Source: Osedax fenrisi (taxonomy: Eukaryota; Annelida; Polychaeta; Sabellida; Siboglinidae). From it: a DNA stretch of 64,000 nucleotides. The stretch is from the NCBI GenBank assembly GCA_964019155.1, contig OZ025240.1, forward strand, positions 21,050,021 to 21,114,020, given 5' to 3'. Under the pieces are notes generated by a model that saw only the letters and a list, made by a program, of their open reading frames with translations, did not search any database and was not told the origin of the DNA. Within the stretch, counting starts at the first letter, position 1; each line of letters begins with the position of its first letter. A program made the position numbers and the translations under genes. Positions 1-11,379 of this stretch are shown here, one piece after another.

Positions 1-1795
1 CCTAGGGAAGGATAATATTCACCTAAGGTTCATCAAAGCCATGGGCCCAATCGCATCCAGCTTCATGTTGCGCATTTTCAATAATTCATGGAAAACAGGA
101 TATTGCCCGGCTTCATGGAGGGAGGCTATAATTGTTCCCATACTGAAAAAGGTTAAGCCTGCAAGTCAGATAGTCTCCTTCCGCCCAGTATCGCTCATTT
201 CCTGCGTGGATAAAACCATTGAGAGAATGGTGGCAAGTCGTCTCTCCTTCGTGGTAGAGTCCAATGAGTGGTGGTGCCAGGACCAGGCTGGTTTTCGGAC
301 CCTCAAGTCATCCGACTCTCCCAATCAGTCAGCGACGGATTCCAGACTCGACCCGCTAAGCGCTGCATCCTCGCACTACTGGACTACAGTAAGGCGTGTG
401 ATATGGTATGGCGGAATCGCTTGTTTGAGCTGATAATGGATAAAGGGGTATCGAGGACTATCGTCCGCTGGATCGGAGGCTTCCTCTGCCACAGAAAGAC
501 AGAAGTGCGGATCGACGGCGTTATCGGCGCCAGCAGAAATATGCATTAAGGAGTGCGCCAGGGAGCTGTATCCTCACCCCTACTATTCCTCTTCTATATT
601 AATGGTATTAGAGAAAAAGTCCCGAGCGGGGTGAGCGTCAGCATGTATTCGGACGACATAGCGATCTGGAGCCAAGACCGCGATAAGACTGTTGCTGAGA
701 GCAAGGTGCAAGAGGCGGTGCGTAGGGTATCGGCGTTATATCGGTATCGGGTAACAAGCTAAAATTGAACACGTCGAAGTGTGAAGTGTCGTTCTTCACT
801 TCCGACCTCATGAAGCAAAGTGGATTCCGTCGATTATCCTTAATAACCAGCCATTCATATTCAACAAGACTCCCAAGTTCCTCGAGGTCACCTTTGACCG
901 CTCGCTGACCTTTCGGCCACATGTCGACTTTGTCAAGCTAAGAGTGATGTCCAGGATCCGGACCTTTCCTCCCTGTCATCCAAAGAGTGGGGATGGAGCA
1001 TACGATTCATGACGCGGATCTACACATCCCTGATTCATAGCACACTGCACTACTGCGGCGCGGCTTGGCAACCGTGGCTCGCGAAGTCGAACGTTGCCAT
1101 TCTGGAACGGGTACAGAATCGGGCTCTACGGTTCCTAAAGGTCAACTGGCTGACACACCTCTCGAATGGAGGCCGAGCTAACTTCCTTCGAGACACATAC
1201 CAGGCGTAACTGCATTGTTGCCTGGGAAATGTCAGCCAGGCTCCCCACCGGCAACCTACGCCACAAACTGTTCACCTCGCCTATCGAGCATAAATGGAAA
1301 ATGCCGAGCTTCAGCACATTAGCTCAAGCAAAATGCGCACGCATCGGCATTGACCAACCAGAGAGGTTTGCTCCAAATAAAGCGCCACCCTGGAACTGGG
1401 ACAGAAATCCAAGATGGACGATGAATACGCGACTAAATGGCGGCAGCGATAAGTCCTGTGACCAGAGATTCCCGCTCACGGTGGACACCATCGCGGTTAT
1501 AAAAACTGAGGCAGCACCTCCATCACGCAAGGGAAGACGTTTCACGTCGTCCTATGAGACGGAAGTGACATCGATACTACTGGCAGTTAGCTGGAACAAG
1601 AACCGCGAGAACCAAGGCCCCTTCATTATCTGCACCGACAGCCAGTCAACCCTGACAGCCCTACAGTCGCCTGGATTGAGCGACGGGTCAGACCTAGCAG
1701 AGACCCGCCAAATACTGAACTCGCTGAATACGCGTGTTTCGCTACAATGGGTCCCCGGCCATATATGGCTTATCGGAAATTAGTGGGCGAATTTA
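1..1795 (+). pseudogene. I-group-like LINE copy A: broken RT and RNase H
   Basis: This is the 3' half of a non-LTR retrotransposon reverse transcriptase; the window starts inside it. Visible RT pieces are the finger region (41-330), motif A LLDYSKACDMVW (about 375-415, Y to C against copy B), VRQGAVSSPLLF (about 555-590) and the catalytic YSDD (about 646). The thumb includes VTFDRSLTF and LIHSTLHYCGAAW. RNase H residues TDSQSTL (about 1637) and WVPGH (about 1747) follow. The frame changes near 300 and is stopped at 549; the RNase H block ends at a TAG (1781-1783) where families usually have GNE. Compared with copy B it keeps about 150 bp at 1172-1330 but has lost the RNase H YTDGS segment near 1495. 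GC is near 50%, far above the surroundings. Dead copy; the I-group (Ingi-like) assignment is inferred from the domain order in copy B. Confidence 0.88.
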
Positions 1796-3488
1796 ATATG
1801 TTTTAACATTATTAACGTTATACATATAATAAAACACAATAACAACTGATTATGTTATTATTATTTAAATTAAATATAGTATTACTATATTATCTAACCT
1901 TTACATATCAATCTTATTCAATTATACATATTACATGTTCTTCAATTCAATATATATTTATCATCAAATTTAATAGTTAATCATACATAAATCGGTTTTA
2001 ATCAATGATCAGTTATTAGTTGTCATTGATCACCCACAAATATAACCTCCACGTTATGGTATCCAGAGCATAGCATATACGCTATAGCGTACTAGTTATC
2101 TTTACTTTGAAAATATAGTCTTGTAAATATCAACATATATTAAAGAATTTATTTGATGTTCACGTGGTAATATAAAAGTATAGTATATTAGTGGTATATT
2201 ATTGTTACGTTTTATTTAGAATGGCATATAGCTTTATCACATATTATATGTCTATGTCCTACTCTCTTAGTCGATATTATAATCTCCTAGTGCACTTGTT
2301 TAGATATAATTCATTACGTTGATGAAATGAATATCAAACTGGTGCTAATATAGGTGAGCGAGGTATGTAACATAATGCGTACATGATTACATGATTACAT
2401 TATTTGTCACTGTATGCGTATATAATTAGAATATCCCTCATCTTATATGATGTATCGAGTCATATCGCTTGAAGAACATTATTAATAAGATAGTTGTAGA
2501 AAGACATGTTGGCATTACTACTTCGATTATATGCGATAGTTAGCCTACTGTTGATCTGTTTGTGCGAATATAGTTTTTATTATGTTATAGTAATGGGTGA
2601 ATTCTAATTATTATTATGTTTAGATTAAGTATATTATATATTATCAAATCTACTGAAGTACATGTAATATGTAATTCATCGGTAGTTTTTGATAAGTGAT
2701 ATTATTTTATTTTAATGAAAATAGGTAGGCAGAATATTTATTTCGCATCTCAAGAATAAACGTTATTGACTAACTTAATAGTTTATCTTGAAATTATTTG
2801 TATTAACATACTCTAGATAGTATTCAATCAATAGTACGATGTTTAATGCTGTCACATTTTTATACTTTTGTTATAACTGATAAAATATGTAAAATGTATG
2901 CTTTATTAGATATAATATTTAGTATATAAAACAGTTGAGTTCCCAACGTATTACGTATAACCCTCAACTAATTGCGTTTAACATGACTTGGTTTGAATTG
3001 TTTCTTTTATAAAATAAACTTTGTGACTAAAGGATAAGTAACGATACCTATGGAAATAATTATTATAGTAGTATACTTATTTCATTAATGGTATTATAAA
3101 CTAATGATGCATTTTATTACTAGTTGCACATTGAATTGTATTGATATTTTGTTGAATGTGATCAGTTTTTAAAGCTCATAGGTGTACATGATTATCTTTA
3201 TTTACATCGTTGAAGTAATTGCTATTTTTATGTGACAAGAAATTACCTCGTGATTAGTCATATATGAATTTGTAATTTGGCTGATAATAATTGTTTCATT
3301 GTATCGTTACTTGTCCTTTAGTTACAACGATATATATCTATGACTGTTTCCATGCATGTTATTTCAAAATGGGTATACATTAAATAAGATTATTGGATTC
3401 AAATATTGTATATGAGTGATTTTGAAGTACTTCAATTATATTTCTCACTTTGGTAATAAAGATATTTCGATCTACAGAGATTAACTAC
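1796..3488 (+). repeat. AT-rich non-coding tail shared with copy B (16733-18410)
   Basis: From just after the RNase H stop the composition drops abruptly, and about 1.7 kb of non-coding sequence follows that is nearly identical, apart from small indels, to 16733-18410. No ORF, tRNA or long inverted repeat was seen. It could be a very long 3' UTR, or upstream DNA that was duplicated together with the truncated LINE. Confidence 0.85.
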
Positions 3489-3812
3489 AGTTGATTAAGG
3501 ATTAGGCCCATCATTTAAAGTTTAAAAAACGGTAATTATGTTTATATAAGTTATTTAGTTATAGGTTGTAATAATGTATATGGGTATCTAAACTATTACA
3601 TGATAATACAATTAATATGTACGTAAAATAAATATATTAAACATAATATTTGTAAGCATATATATTTTAAAATAATAAATAAATTAAATACATTTAAATA
3701 TTCTTAAATATTATTAATATCAGTAAATATAGATATTACGTATATTTACAAAATAATTAAAAATAATTAATATATATATGTTTTGTCAACTATATATGTT
3801 GTTCGTATCATT

Positions 3813-3859
<47 letters not shown>

Positions 3860-3895
3860 AATAATATATGTGCATATGGTTATAATTACTTAATG
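3489..3895 (+). pseudogene. Diverged duplicate containing a first-exon relic of the LRR gene
   Basis: After 3488 the identity to copy B falls sharply, but patches still align with 18411-18810. One patch is an ATG at 3779 whose reading (QLYMLFVSL) resembles the candidate signal peptide at 18718 (QLYVVYVSL). A (TA)n tract then breaks the frame (about 3814-3851), and alignable sequence seems to resume after it. I read this as the decayed first exon of a paralogue of the LRR gene. Short AT-rich matches can mislead, so this is tentative. Confidence 0.3.
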
Positions 3896-4664
3896 TATAT
3901 TACTATAATAATAAAATAAAATATTGGTTTAATCATATTTACATTTTAATCTTATTTAATCATATTGTAATCATATTTTACATATTAAATAGAATATATA
4001 TATATATATATATAAATAAGTTTATTTAATATTACCCTTCACTAATACAAATTCAAGTGAATGCAAGTGTATATTGTATTCACGATGAACACATTTTATA
4101 TAATAGAACATTATATTAATCTAAAAATAATCATTAATAAATATTATTATATTCAATATTCAATATTAGGATAATTTATAACAACATTTATATAGCTAAT
4201 TATATATATACGCCATCGATATAAATAATGACTTTCTTATATCGATGATACACGCATACGCACATAACTCAGAAGGTGTAGCGAACTACTGGGTAGATAA
4301 AAAGCAAAGCTTATCTAGTTCTACCCGGTTACTTATTCGAGAATGGAAAATAATAATACAAATATATAATAAAAATAATATGACACATACACACACATAT
4401 ATATATATATACTAAGTATTAGTTAAATTTTTATATTATTTGGTGTGTTTAGTTTCTTTATCATTTACTCTTTTTTTATTTTATATTTTTTACATATTTT
4501 ATGCATTTTATGCATTTGTGTTATATATTTTTATTCTTTTAATATACATATATATATATATTTCTTATTTATATATATATATTACATTTGACCCTTTTCT
4601 ACCTAGTATTATCTATTAATATATATATATATATAATTATTATTTATTTTTCTCTATTATTTGA

Positions 4665-4732
<68 letters not shown>

Positions 4733-4834
4733 CCCTAAAGGGTAGAAATATAAATATATTTCTTCCAACTTTAATATACCTAAATTAAATGAAATAGAGA
4801 CCTCGAAAGTTTACATAATAAAAATATTCCGATA
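3896..4834. repeat. AT-rich spacer with several (TA)n tracts
   Basis: No gene seen. (TA)n tracts occur near 3992-4012, 4404-4410 and most strikingly 4674-4730. At 4287-4330 a short imperfect inverted repeat (GGGTAG / CTACCC around AGATAA / TTATCT) is present. Confidence 0.8.
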
Positions 4835-5101
4835 ATGTCTAAAGATATGTTTGATGAAACTTTGACTTCATTATTTAGAAATATCTCACAAAATCAGATT
4901 GAAATGAATGTTTATTTATTATTGTAATTTACCAAAGATTTTTTACATCTTCCAACTCATTCAGGAATTAATAAAAGAGTTCAAGGCGTTTATATATTAA
5001 CCAATTGTTTAAAATGTTGTATTTCGGGAAACTATCTTAACTTAGATGACTCATGCGTATATCTGATAAATATTCAGAACATAAAAAGTCTACAAATTTA
5101 A
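4835..5101 (+). pseudogene. Relic ORF of unknown family with one in-frame stop
   Basis: An ATG at 4835 opens a frame with normal-looking residue composition (begins MSKDMFDETLTSLF). It is stopped by TAA at 4925 and then stays open in the same frame to 5099-5101. Persistence of the frame beyond the stop in such AT-rich DNA suggests an old coding sequence or exon. I do not recognise the family. It could be chance. Confidence 0.25.
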
Positions 5102-5479
5102 AAAAATAATATATAACATGTGATTAACTTAGGTCTGACATTTTGGTAAAGCTTGTAAAATCATTTATCAAATGATATGGCCGATGCTTCTCAGGATAGT
5201 ATATCAACTCTATAAAATAAACACATAAGTATACCAAATCCAATTTATATTCCTTCTCCACAATATAATTCGTCAATATAGGCTAATAGTAAGTAAGTGA
5301 TATTTATGCCAGATTACTTTCCTATAGATAGTTGTGTAGGACTCATTACATTTTCCCTGACCATCTTCGTGAGGCTATATATATATATATATATATATAT
5401 GGGAAATATCGGTAAAACACTTTAAATAATTAAATACTATAACCGAATCATAAAATAGGCTAAATTTAATTTGCATTAT

Positions 5480-8397
5480 TATTTGTATTGTTATGTATAT
5501 GGGGGTATGAGGGATATCTGTTGAATCATATTACTGCCTTCTGATGCACTCTTGTAAATAGAGTGGAAGGATATGCGTACCACTTTTATGAACCCTAACT
5601 CTCTTTCATTAGCTCCTCGCGCCACACCCTGGTAAATAACTTCAGCAAGTTGGCTAAATTGTAAGAGGGGACTAGGAGAGGAGATAGACGCCACCTAGGC
5701 TAAAAGCCAATTGATAGATTCAACAACAACTATGATAACAACAACAACTGAACAAAATATCATGCCGGATCGGTCGCGGACCGGAATACCAACGACCGCG
5801 CTACTCATCGGCACTAACCAGGATGGGAGTGTCAAATATACTACTGGAAACCACAATAATAACAATATTACAACACTTAAAATAATTAAACTACCAACAA
5901 AAAACAACTACTATCGGAACTTGGAATGTTAGAACATTAAGAAGATTTGGAAAACTGGAAGAATTGATGAAGGAACTGAGCTGATACAAATGGGACGTGA
6001 TTGGACTTGCTGAAACAAGACTTACAGGCGATGATGAACTGACAACACAAGAAGGACACAAGCTGTATAACAGTGGACAAGATAACATTACGAAGGTGTT
6101 GGATTTATGATAAAGAAAGAAATAAAAAATTCCGTTATAAATTACACAGCTGTATCAAGCAGAATAATTTCGATTTGGATTAAAGCAAGCCCCGTGAATA
6201 TAACCATCATTCAAATATATGCTCCCACAACAGCATATACTGATGAGGAAATAGGACAATTTTATGAAAGTATTGATAAAACGATAAAAGAAACACCCAA
6301 CAAATATTTCTTAATTATACAGGGTGACTTTAACGCAACAGTTGGGAAAAATGCACACATCGAATGGCCAGCATACGCAGGACGCTTTGGAATAGGTCAT
6401 ACAAATAAAAGAGAATAAAGACTACTGGAATTTGCCGAAAAACACCAACTTGTAATAGCGAATCCAATCTATCCTCACAAAGATTCAAGAACCACAACAT
6501 GGCACTCTCCAGATGGCAAAACCCATAATCAAATTGATTAAATACTAACACCAAGATTTAACATAGAAATTCGCAAGTTAATAATAAGAACGAAAGATAA
6601 CAGGATTCAAACGCAATGTAAACTAATCGATGAAGATATGAAATACGGAAGATTCAGAAAAGAGCTTATGAAACTCTAAGAACTCTTACAAAAAAAGCAC
6701 ATAGACAATCATCAATAATAGAAGACAAGCAAAGAAAACCGTTAGCAGAAAACAGGCCATAGTAAATCGGTAGACTGAATACTGTCAAGAATTATATAAT
6801 CACCCAAGTAATCCGGACATCAACGTCTTACAGCGTAATAACATGGACCAATATGATGATTTACCAATACTTAAAGATGATGTTATATACGCTATCAAAT
6901 GTTTAAAGGATGGAAAATCGCCTGGAAATGATAACATACCTAGTGAGTTACTAAAACATAGAGGAGATGCAATTGTCAGTGTGTTATCTGAATTATACCA
7001 AAAATCATGGTCTATAGACCATATATGAAGAAATGGCCAGCAAAATGGACTCAATCTTTAGTTATACCCATCCCCGAGAAAGGTAACCTCAGGAAATGTG
7101 AAAACTATAGAACCTTGAGTCTAATATCGCTCTAAAGCAAAATGTTGCTAAAAATTATTCTAAATAGATTGAACCCACAAGTTGAGCGTATATTTTCTGA
7201 TGAGTAAGTAGGATTTCGTAAAGGAAACAGCACAGTCAACTGCAGAATCCTAATGGAAAGACACATAGAGAGCCAAATGGACTTATATCGCGATTTTAAG
7301 AAAGCCTTTGACCGTGTATGGCATGACGGATTATGGTCTTCACTACAAAAGTATGGCATAAACAGCAACATTATTTCTATGATAAAAGCTCTTTACTGTA
7401 ACTCATCAAGTGCTGTTCTAATAAATAACATACAAGGCAAAAATTCAAAACAACAGTTGGAGTACGTCATGGATGTCTTCTATCACATGTACTATTCAAT
7501 ATATTTCTTGAAGAGATAATGGCCGATATACAGAATAACCATACTTCATCCATATCAATTGGCGGTCTTTCAATATCAAACCTAAGATACGCAGATGATA
7601 TAGATTAATTGCAGGAAATACCCAAGAACTACAAGCGCTTACAGACAAACTTTCAAATAACGCTAGCAAATACGGCATGGAAATTAGTATTGAAAAAAGT
7701 AAAATAATGATAAACAGCAACGAAAATCAACATGCAGATATATCTTTACGGATGAAAACTGGGAGAAGTCGAAAAATTCAAATATCTAGGTGCAACTCTT
7801 ACAAAAAATGGAACATGTGATCAGGAAGTAAGAATAAGACTGGCGCAAGCAACATCAGCTATGTTGAGATTAACCACTATCTGGAAGAGCACTCATATCA
7901 GATTCAAACTAAAGTTCAACCTATATCGATCGTTGATTTTATCAATATTTACTTATGGCTGTGAATCGTGGACTTTTAATGCTAATATAACTAAGAAAAT
8001 TCAAGCTTTTGAAAACAAATCACACAGGAAACTATTATGCATAACATACAAAGAAGGCAAAACCAATCTATTTGTCAAAAATAAAATTAATACACTAATT
8101 GGTACATTTGAGCCTCTATTACAGACTATAAGATGGCGAAAGCTAAAATGGTTCGGTCATACCTCGGTCATACGACACAATAGCATAACTAAAACCATTC
8201 TGCAAGAAATGGTTGAAGAATCAAGAAAAATAGGTAGGCCGAAACGAAAATATATAGATGATGTTAAAGAGTGGACGAAAATGGTAATAGATGATATTTT
8301 GTTAGAAGTTTATAAACGTGATAAATGGCGAAGACAATGTTTTGTTACCAGCAAAGTTTTTATTCGATTTCCGAGTCAAGGGATTGAAGTAAAATAA
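5480..8397 (+). pseudogene. RTE-type LINE copy C (EN + RT, degenerate)
   Basis: Decayed but nearly full-length single-ORF LINE of the type related to craniofacial development protein 2 (RTE/BovB-like). The 5' UTR (5480-5900) shares a GCCACACCCTGG block with copy D. The AP-endonuclease shows TWNVRTL (about 5920), GLAETR (about 6007), a GDFNATVG block (about 6325) and NQID followed by a stop (about 6530). RT pieces are GKSPGNDNIPSELL (about 6916), a GFRKGNS block (about 7212), KKAFDRVWHD (about 7288) and YADDID (about 7588). The C-terminal block 7861-8397 contains YGCESW, LKWFGH and a GRPKRK basic stretch and ends in TAA at 8395-8397. There are many frameshifts and stops. Clade assignment comes from recognised motifs, not from a search. 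Confidence 0.85.
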
Positions 8398-9480
8398 AGT
8401 AAGTATGTATATATTATAATATAATTATATCATAATTCAATTATAATTATACCACTGTATCTTTATTATATTATATCATAATTACTTATCTAATTATATA
8501 TATACACTATATATTACTATTATTATTCGATTAGAATAAATCGCCAACTCGCGTAGTCTACATATGTATTAAGTGGTGATATTTACGTATATTTAACAAC
8601 GTGAATATCTCACATCATTATGTGTATGGTGACCAATAATAATATAGATTATAACTAAACATAACTAACCATATCCAGAAGCTTACGAAGATGGGTATAT
8701 GATTTACAATGCATATAGTATTGCGTACAATTCTACAACATATAGCCATATAAGTATAATAATATATCGTCCGGTATATTCTTACACATTACATTCATAT
8801 CCATGTCGTTTATCTATACTTAATGCAATTAAAGTATATCATTAATATTTTACTATTATCATATATAGTAAGTAATATATATTACAATATGTGTATTTTT
8901 TTTAATTATAGTTGTTTTATTTTATTTTGAAATAATTATTTTGAATATATTATTATTATAAAATTTTATAAATAACATTAATGAAAATAGATAAAATTAA
9001 ATATCAATGAAAACTAATACTAGTGAAGTACAGATATTTATTACGATTAACAATAGTAACTTAACTATAGTCAAATTAATCAAAATTTGGAATAATAAAT
9101 ATATCAGATTCAATCTGTAAATTAAATTCAACCCGTATAAATGTATTTTTCTTTAAATGTGTTGATTCGATAAATTCAAATTATCTCAAAATACCTATAA
9201 ATGAATCTGAATATAATAAACCAATAATTTTGTATTTAGCAGAGTGCATTTAGTCAGTTTATTTGTGAATATACGGAGTATAGATGAATTAAGTTTAATT
9301 AATAGTGAATATTTTATCAAGTAAAAGAATGGTTAATACAGTAGCAGATGATTAGTTAGTTTAGTATTTTACGTTGAGATACATACGTGTCATAAGTATT
9401 CTTTATAAAGTGTTATGTTGAGCATGTAGAGAGTAAAACGTCAGGCTTATGTATGTTTATTAGGGGACTTATTCTGAAGT
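8398..9480. other. AT-rich intergenic stretch
   Basis: Nothing supportable seen: no long ORF, RNA gene or clear repeat boundary. Confidence 0.6.
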
Positions 9481-9620
9481 GATTATACATAGCGGCGGTC
9501 CGCTATATATAAGCAGCCGTCTGCGCGTGCGGCGGTAATGCTAGACGGCCACGCAGGAATGTGCGTGCGCGATACCATAAAGTAGGTATACGACGTACGT
9601 TTCAAACGCCGTTCGTTAAG
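9481..9620. promoter_or_regulatory. GC/CpG-rich island with TATA-like box and hairpins
   Basis: A sharp GC-rich patch in AT-rich DNA. It holds a perfect 6-bp stem (TAGCGG / CCGCTA, 9490-9505), a TATATATAAG box (9504-9513), and a GCCGTCT...AGACGGC inverted pair just downstream. CpG is frequent, which is rare elsewhere in the window. It may be a core promoter or a structured RNA gene. No adjacent coding exon could be assigned. Confidence 0.3.
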
Positions 9621-9677
9621 AGTGATTTTATTTTACAGATCATACTGCTTCATATTAGATTATATATATATATATAT

Positions 9678-9957
9678 TGTTATTTTTATTGTTATTTTTA
9701 TTTGTTGGAGTCCTTTCATCCCATCCAGGAACTTAGATGAAGTTTTCACTTATAACCATATATGGCTCTAATGTCCCTTCGAAGCCGCTCTTATGTTAAG
9801 GCATCAATGGTTTAATGGTTACACAATTATATAAGATCACTTCAAAATAATATTGTAAGACCCATTTTATAAAATTAATTAATGGTCAAGACGAGGGTCG
9901 AACCCGTGTCCTACTGCTTGTGTGTCTGACGCCTTAACCACTGATCCACACAGGCAG

Positions 9958-9959
<2 letters not shown>
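9678..9959 (-). mobile_element. tRNA-derived SINE, copy 1
   Basis: Read on the minus strand the element starts at 9959 with a tRNA-like head. Its RNA polymerase III box A is TGGATCAGTGG and its box B is GGTTCGACCCT. A conserved body (a block ending GGGATGAAAGGACTCC) and an A-rich AATAACAATA-type tail follow. The same body recurs at 40765-41063 and 47688-47962. The 5' head abuts a (TA)n tract (9961-10002). Confidence 0.85.

Positions 9960-9960
<1 letters not shown>

Positions 9961-10002
<42 letters not shown>
9961..10002. repeat. (TA)n microsatellite
   Basis: Uninterrupted TA dinucleotides directly against the SINE head. Confidence 0.95.
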
Positions 10003-10006
<4 letters not shown>

Positions 10007-10139
10007 TTCTATTATATTGATGATACTATTTTATTAAAACATATACATTTTTTTTCAATATTGGTGATGCAATGGAGATTTATAAAATAATAATTAATGA
10101 AAAAAAATAATAATTAAAAAAAAAATCTCGAAATTTCGC

Positions 10140-10240
10140 TACTCCTATGTATTGTATTGTATATGTTTATAAATAAATGTCCTTAAGGACATTTATTTTA
10201 ATTTTGTAAATTGTATTTGTATTGTATTGTAATGGGTATA
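10140..10240. repeat. 28-bp perfect palindrome flanked by TTGTA repeats
   Basis: 10171-10198 reads the same on both strands (centre CCTTAAGG). On both sides lie TATTGTATTGTA copies (about 10149-10162 and 10220-10233). It resembles a LINE 3' end (hairpin plus pentamer tail), but no coding part is attached on its 5' side, so the assignment is open. Confidence 0.6.
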
Positions 10241-10261
10241 TGTTATATATATATATAATAT

Positions 10262-11130
10262 AGCTGAATTGCAACCAATATATTTTTATAACAAAATTGA
10301 TAAAGCTAGATATGCATTCCTAATATCGGATATTGCATATATTGATTTAGCTAAGGCTTTCGACAAAGTATCAATTTCTAAACTTTTGCATAAATTATCT
10401 TATTATGGCGTTAGTGGTAATCTTTATAAATGGTTAAAATAGTATTTACTCGATAGAAAACAACGTGTTAAAATTAATGATAGTTTTTCTAACTTCTCGC
10501 CAGTTATATCTGGTGTTCCTCAATGGTCCGTTATTGATAATATGAGTTTTAATACTCATATTAATACTATATGTAATAAAGCGCACTTAAGTATTAATAG
10601 ATTATTTAGATATTTCATCACCAATGAGTATATATATACTTGCTTAAAGCCTATTTATCATATGTTCGCCCTATTGTGGAATCGGATTCATCTGTTTTGA
10701 ATCCAGATAATTTCATATGCAATTCTAACAATATAGAAAATATTCATATCTATTTCACTAAAATACATTTTATAGATATAACCTTACTAAACGGTATTAT
10801 GAAGATAGCATTATAATAGAAAATTATAATTTTCTAAATATTAAAAATGTATTTCATCACAAGTTATTAGTTGATCATACCATGACTTATAAAATATTGA
10901 AAGGACTTGTCAATTTAGATGCAACTGATATATTTGATCTATATAGCAATAATTGCAGAGGACCTGAGGTGAAGATATGAAAGAAAAAGTGTAGAACAAA
11001 CGCCCATCTGAATTATTTTGGAAATAGTGTTTGCTCTTCCTAGAACGCGTTACCTTTACAAATACATCTTGTAAAACCGTAACACTTTTCTGTGCAAAAT
11101 AATTCACACCAAATGTATCAATCATATTAT
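10262..11130 (+). pseudogene. CR1/Jockey-type LINE RT relic
   Basis: Translated pieces match the RT and C-terminal region of CR1/Jockey-type LINEs. RT motif A is DLAKAFDKVSISKLLHKL (about 10345), followed by a WLK..YLLDRK block (about 10430) and ISGVPQ (about 10507). After that about 150 codons, including YxDD, are missing. The reading resumes with NTHINTICNKAHLSINRLF (about 10555) and ends in the conserved C-terminal block YKILKGLVNLD, NNCRGPEV and CRTNAHLNYF (about 10890-11030). Several stops and frame changes show it is dead. Confidence 0.7.
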
Positions 11131-11379
11131 TGTTATTTCGTATTAATTGAACCAATATATAGTATTTAATATTATGCTTGCTGTCATCATTTTACAGTAG
11201 CTTAATGCCAGGAGATGTAACCAAATTACATACTAGGGACTCATCCACCATTGGTTTTTGATCTATCCCATATGGGTCTTGACAACCCGAGACCTTCGGG
11301 TTTATTACTTCTCCTATTTGACAACTTGCACTATCGGATACTATATATTGCTTCAACGGCTCGTACATAAAATATCGCA
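11131..11379. other. Unassigned stretch between LINE relic and Gypsy pol
   Basis: Base composition is slightly richer than the flanks. Short frames are open on both strands but no family is recognised. It may be decayed Gypsy RT. Confidence 0.4.

Noticed and set aside
4287..4330. tRNA-like or terminator hairpin
   Set aside because: The stem is interrupted and no tRNA promoter boxes or T-run are present.
4588..4788. ORF rich in Ile and Tyr
   Set aside because: It is produced by the (TA)n tract; the same applies to 18697-18909 in its distal part, 26532-26747, 40272-40520 and 46375-46590.
9895..9959. A genuine tRNA gene
   Set aside because: Boxes A and B are present, but the sequence is fused to a conserved non-tRNA body and A-rich tail in three copies and does not close into a proper cloverleaf acceptor stem, so it is a SINE.
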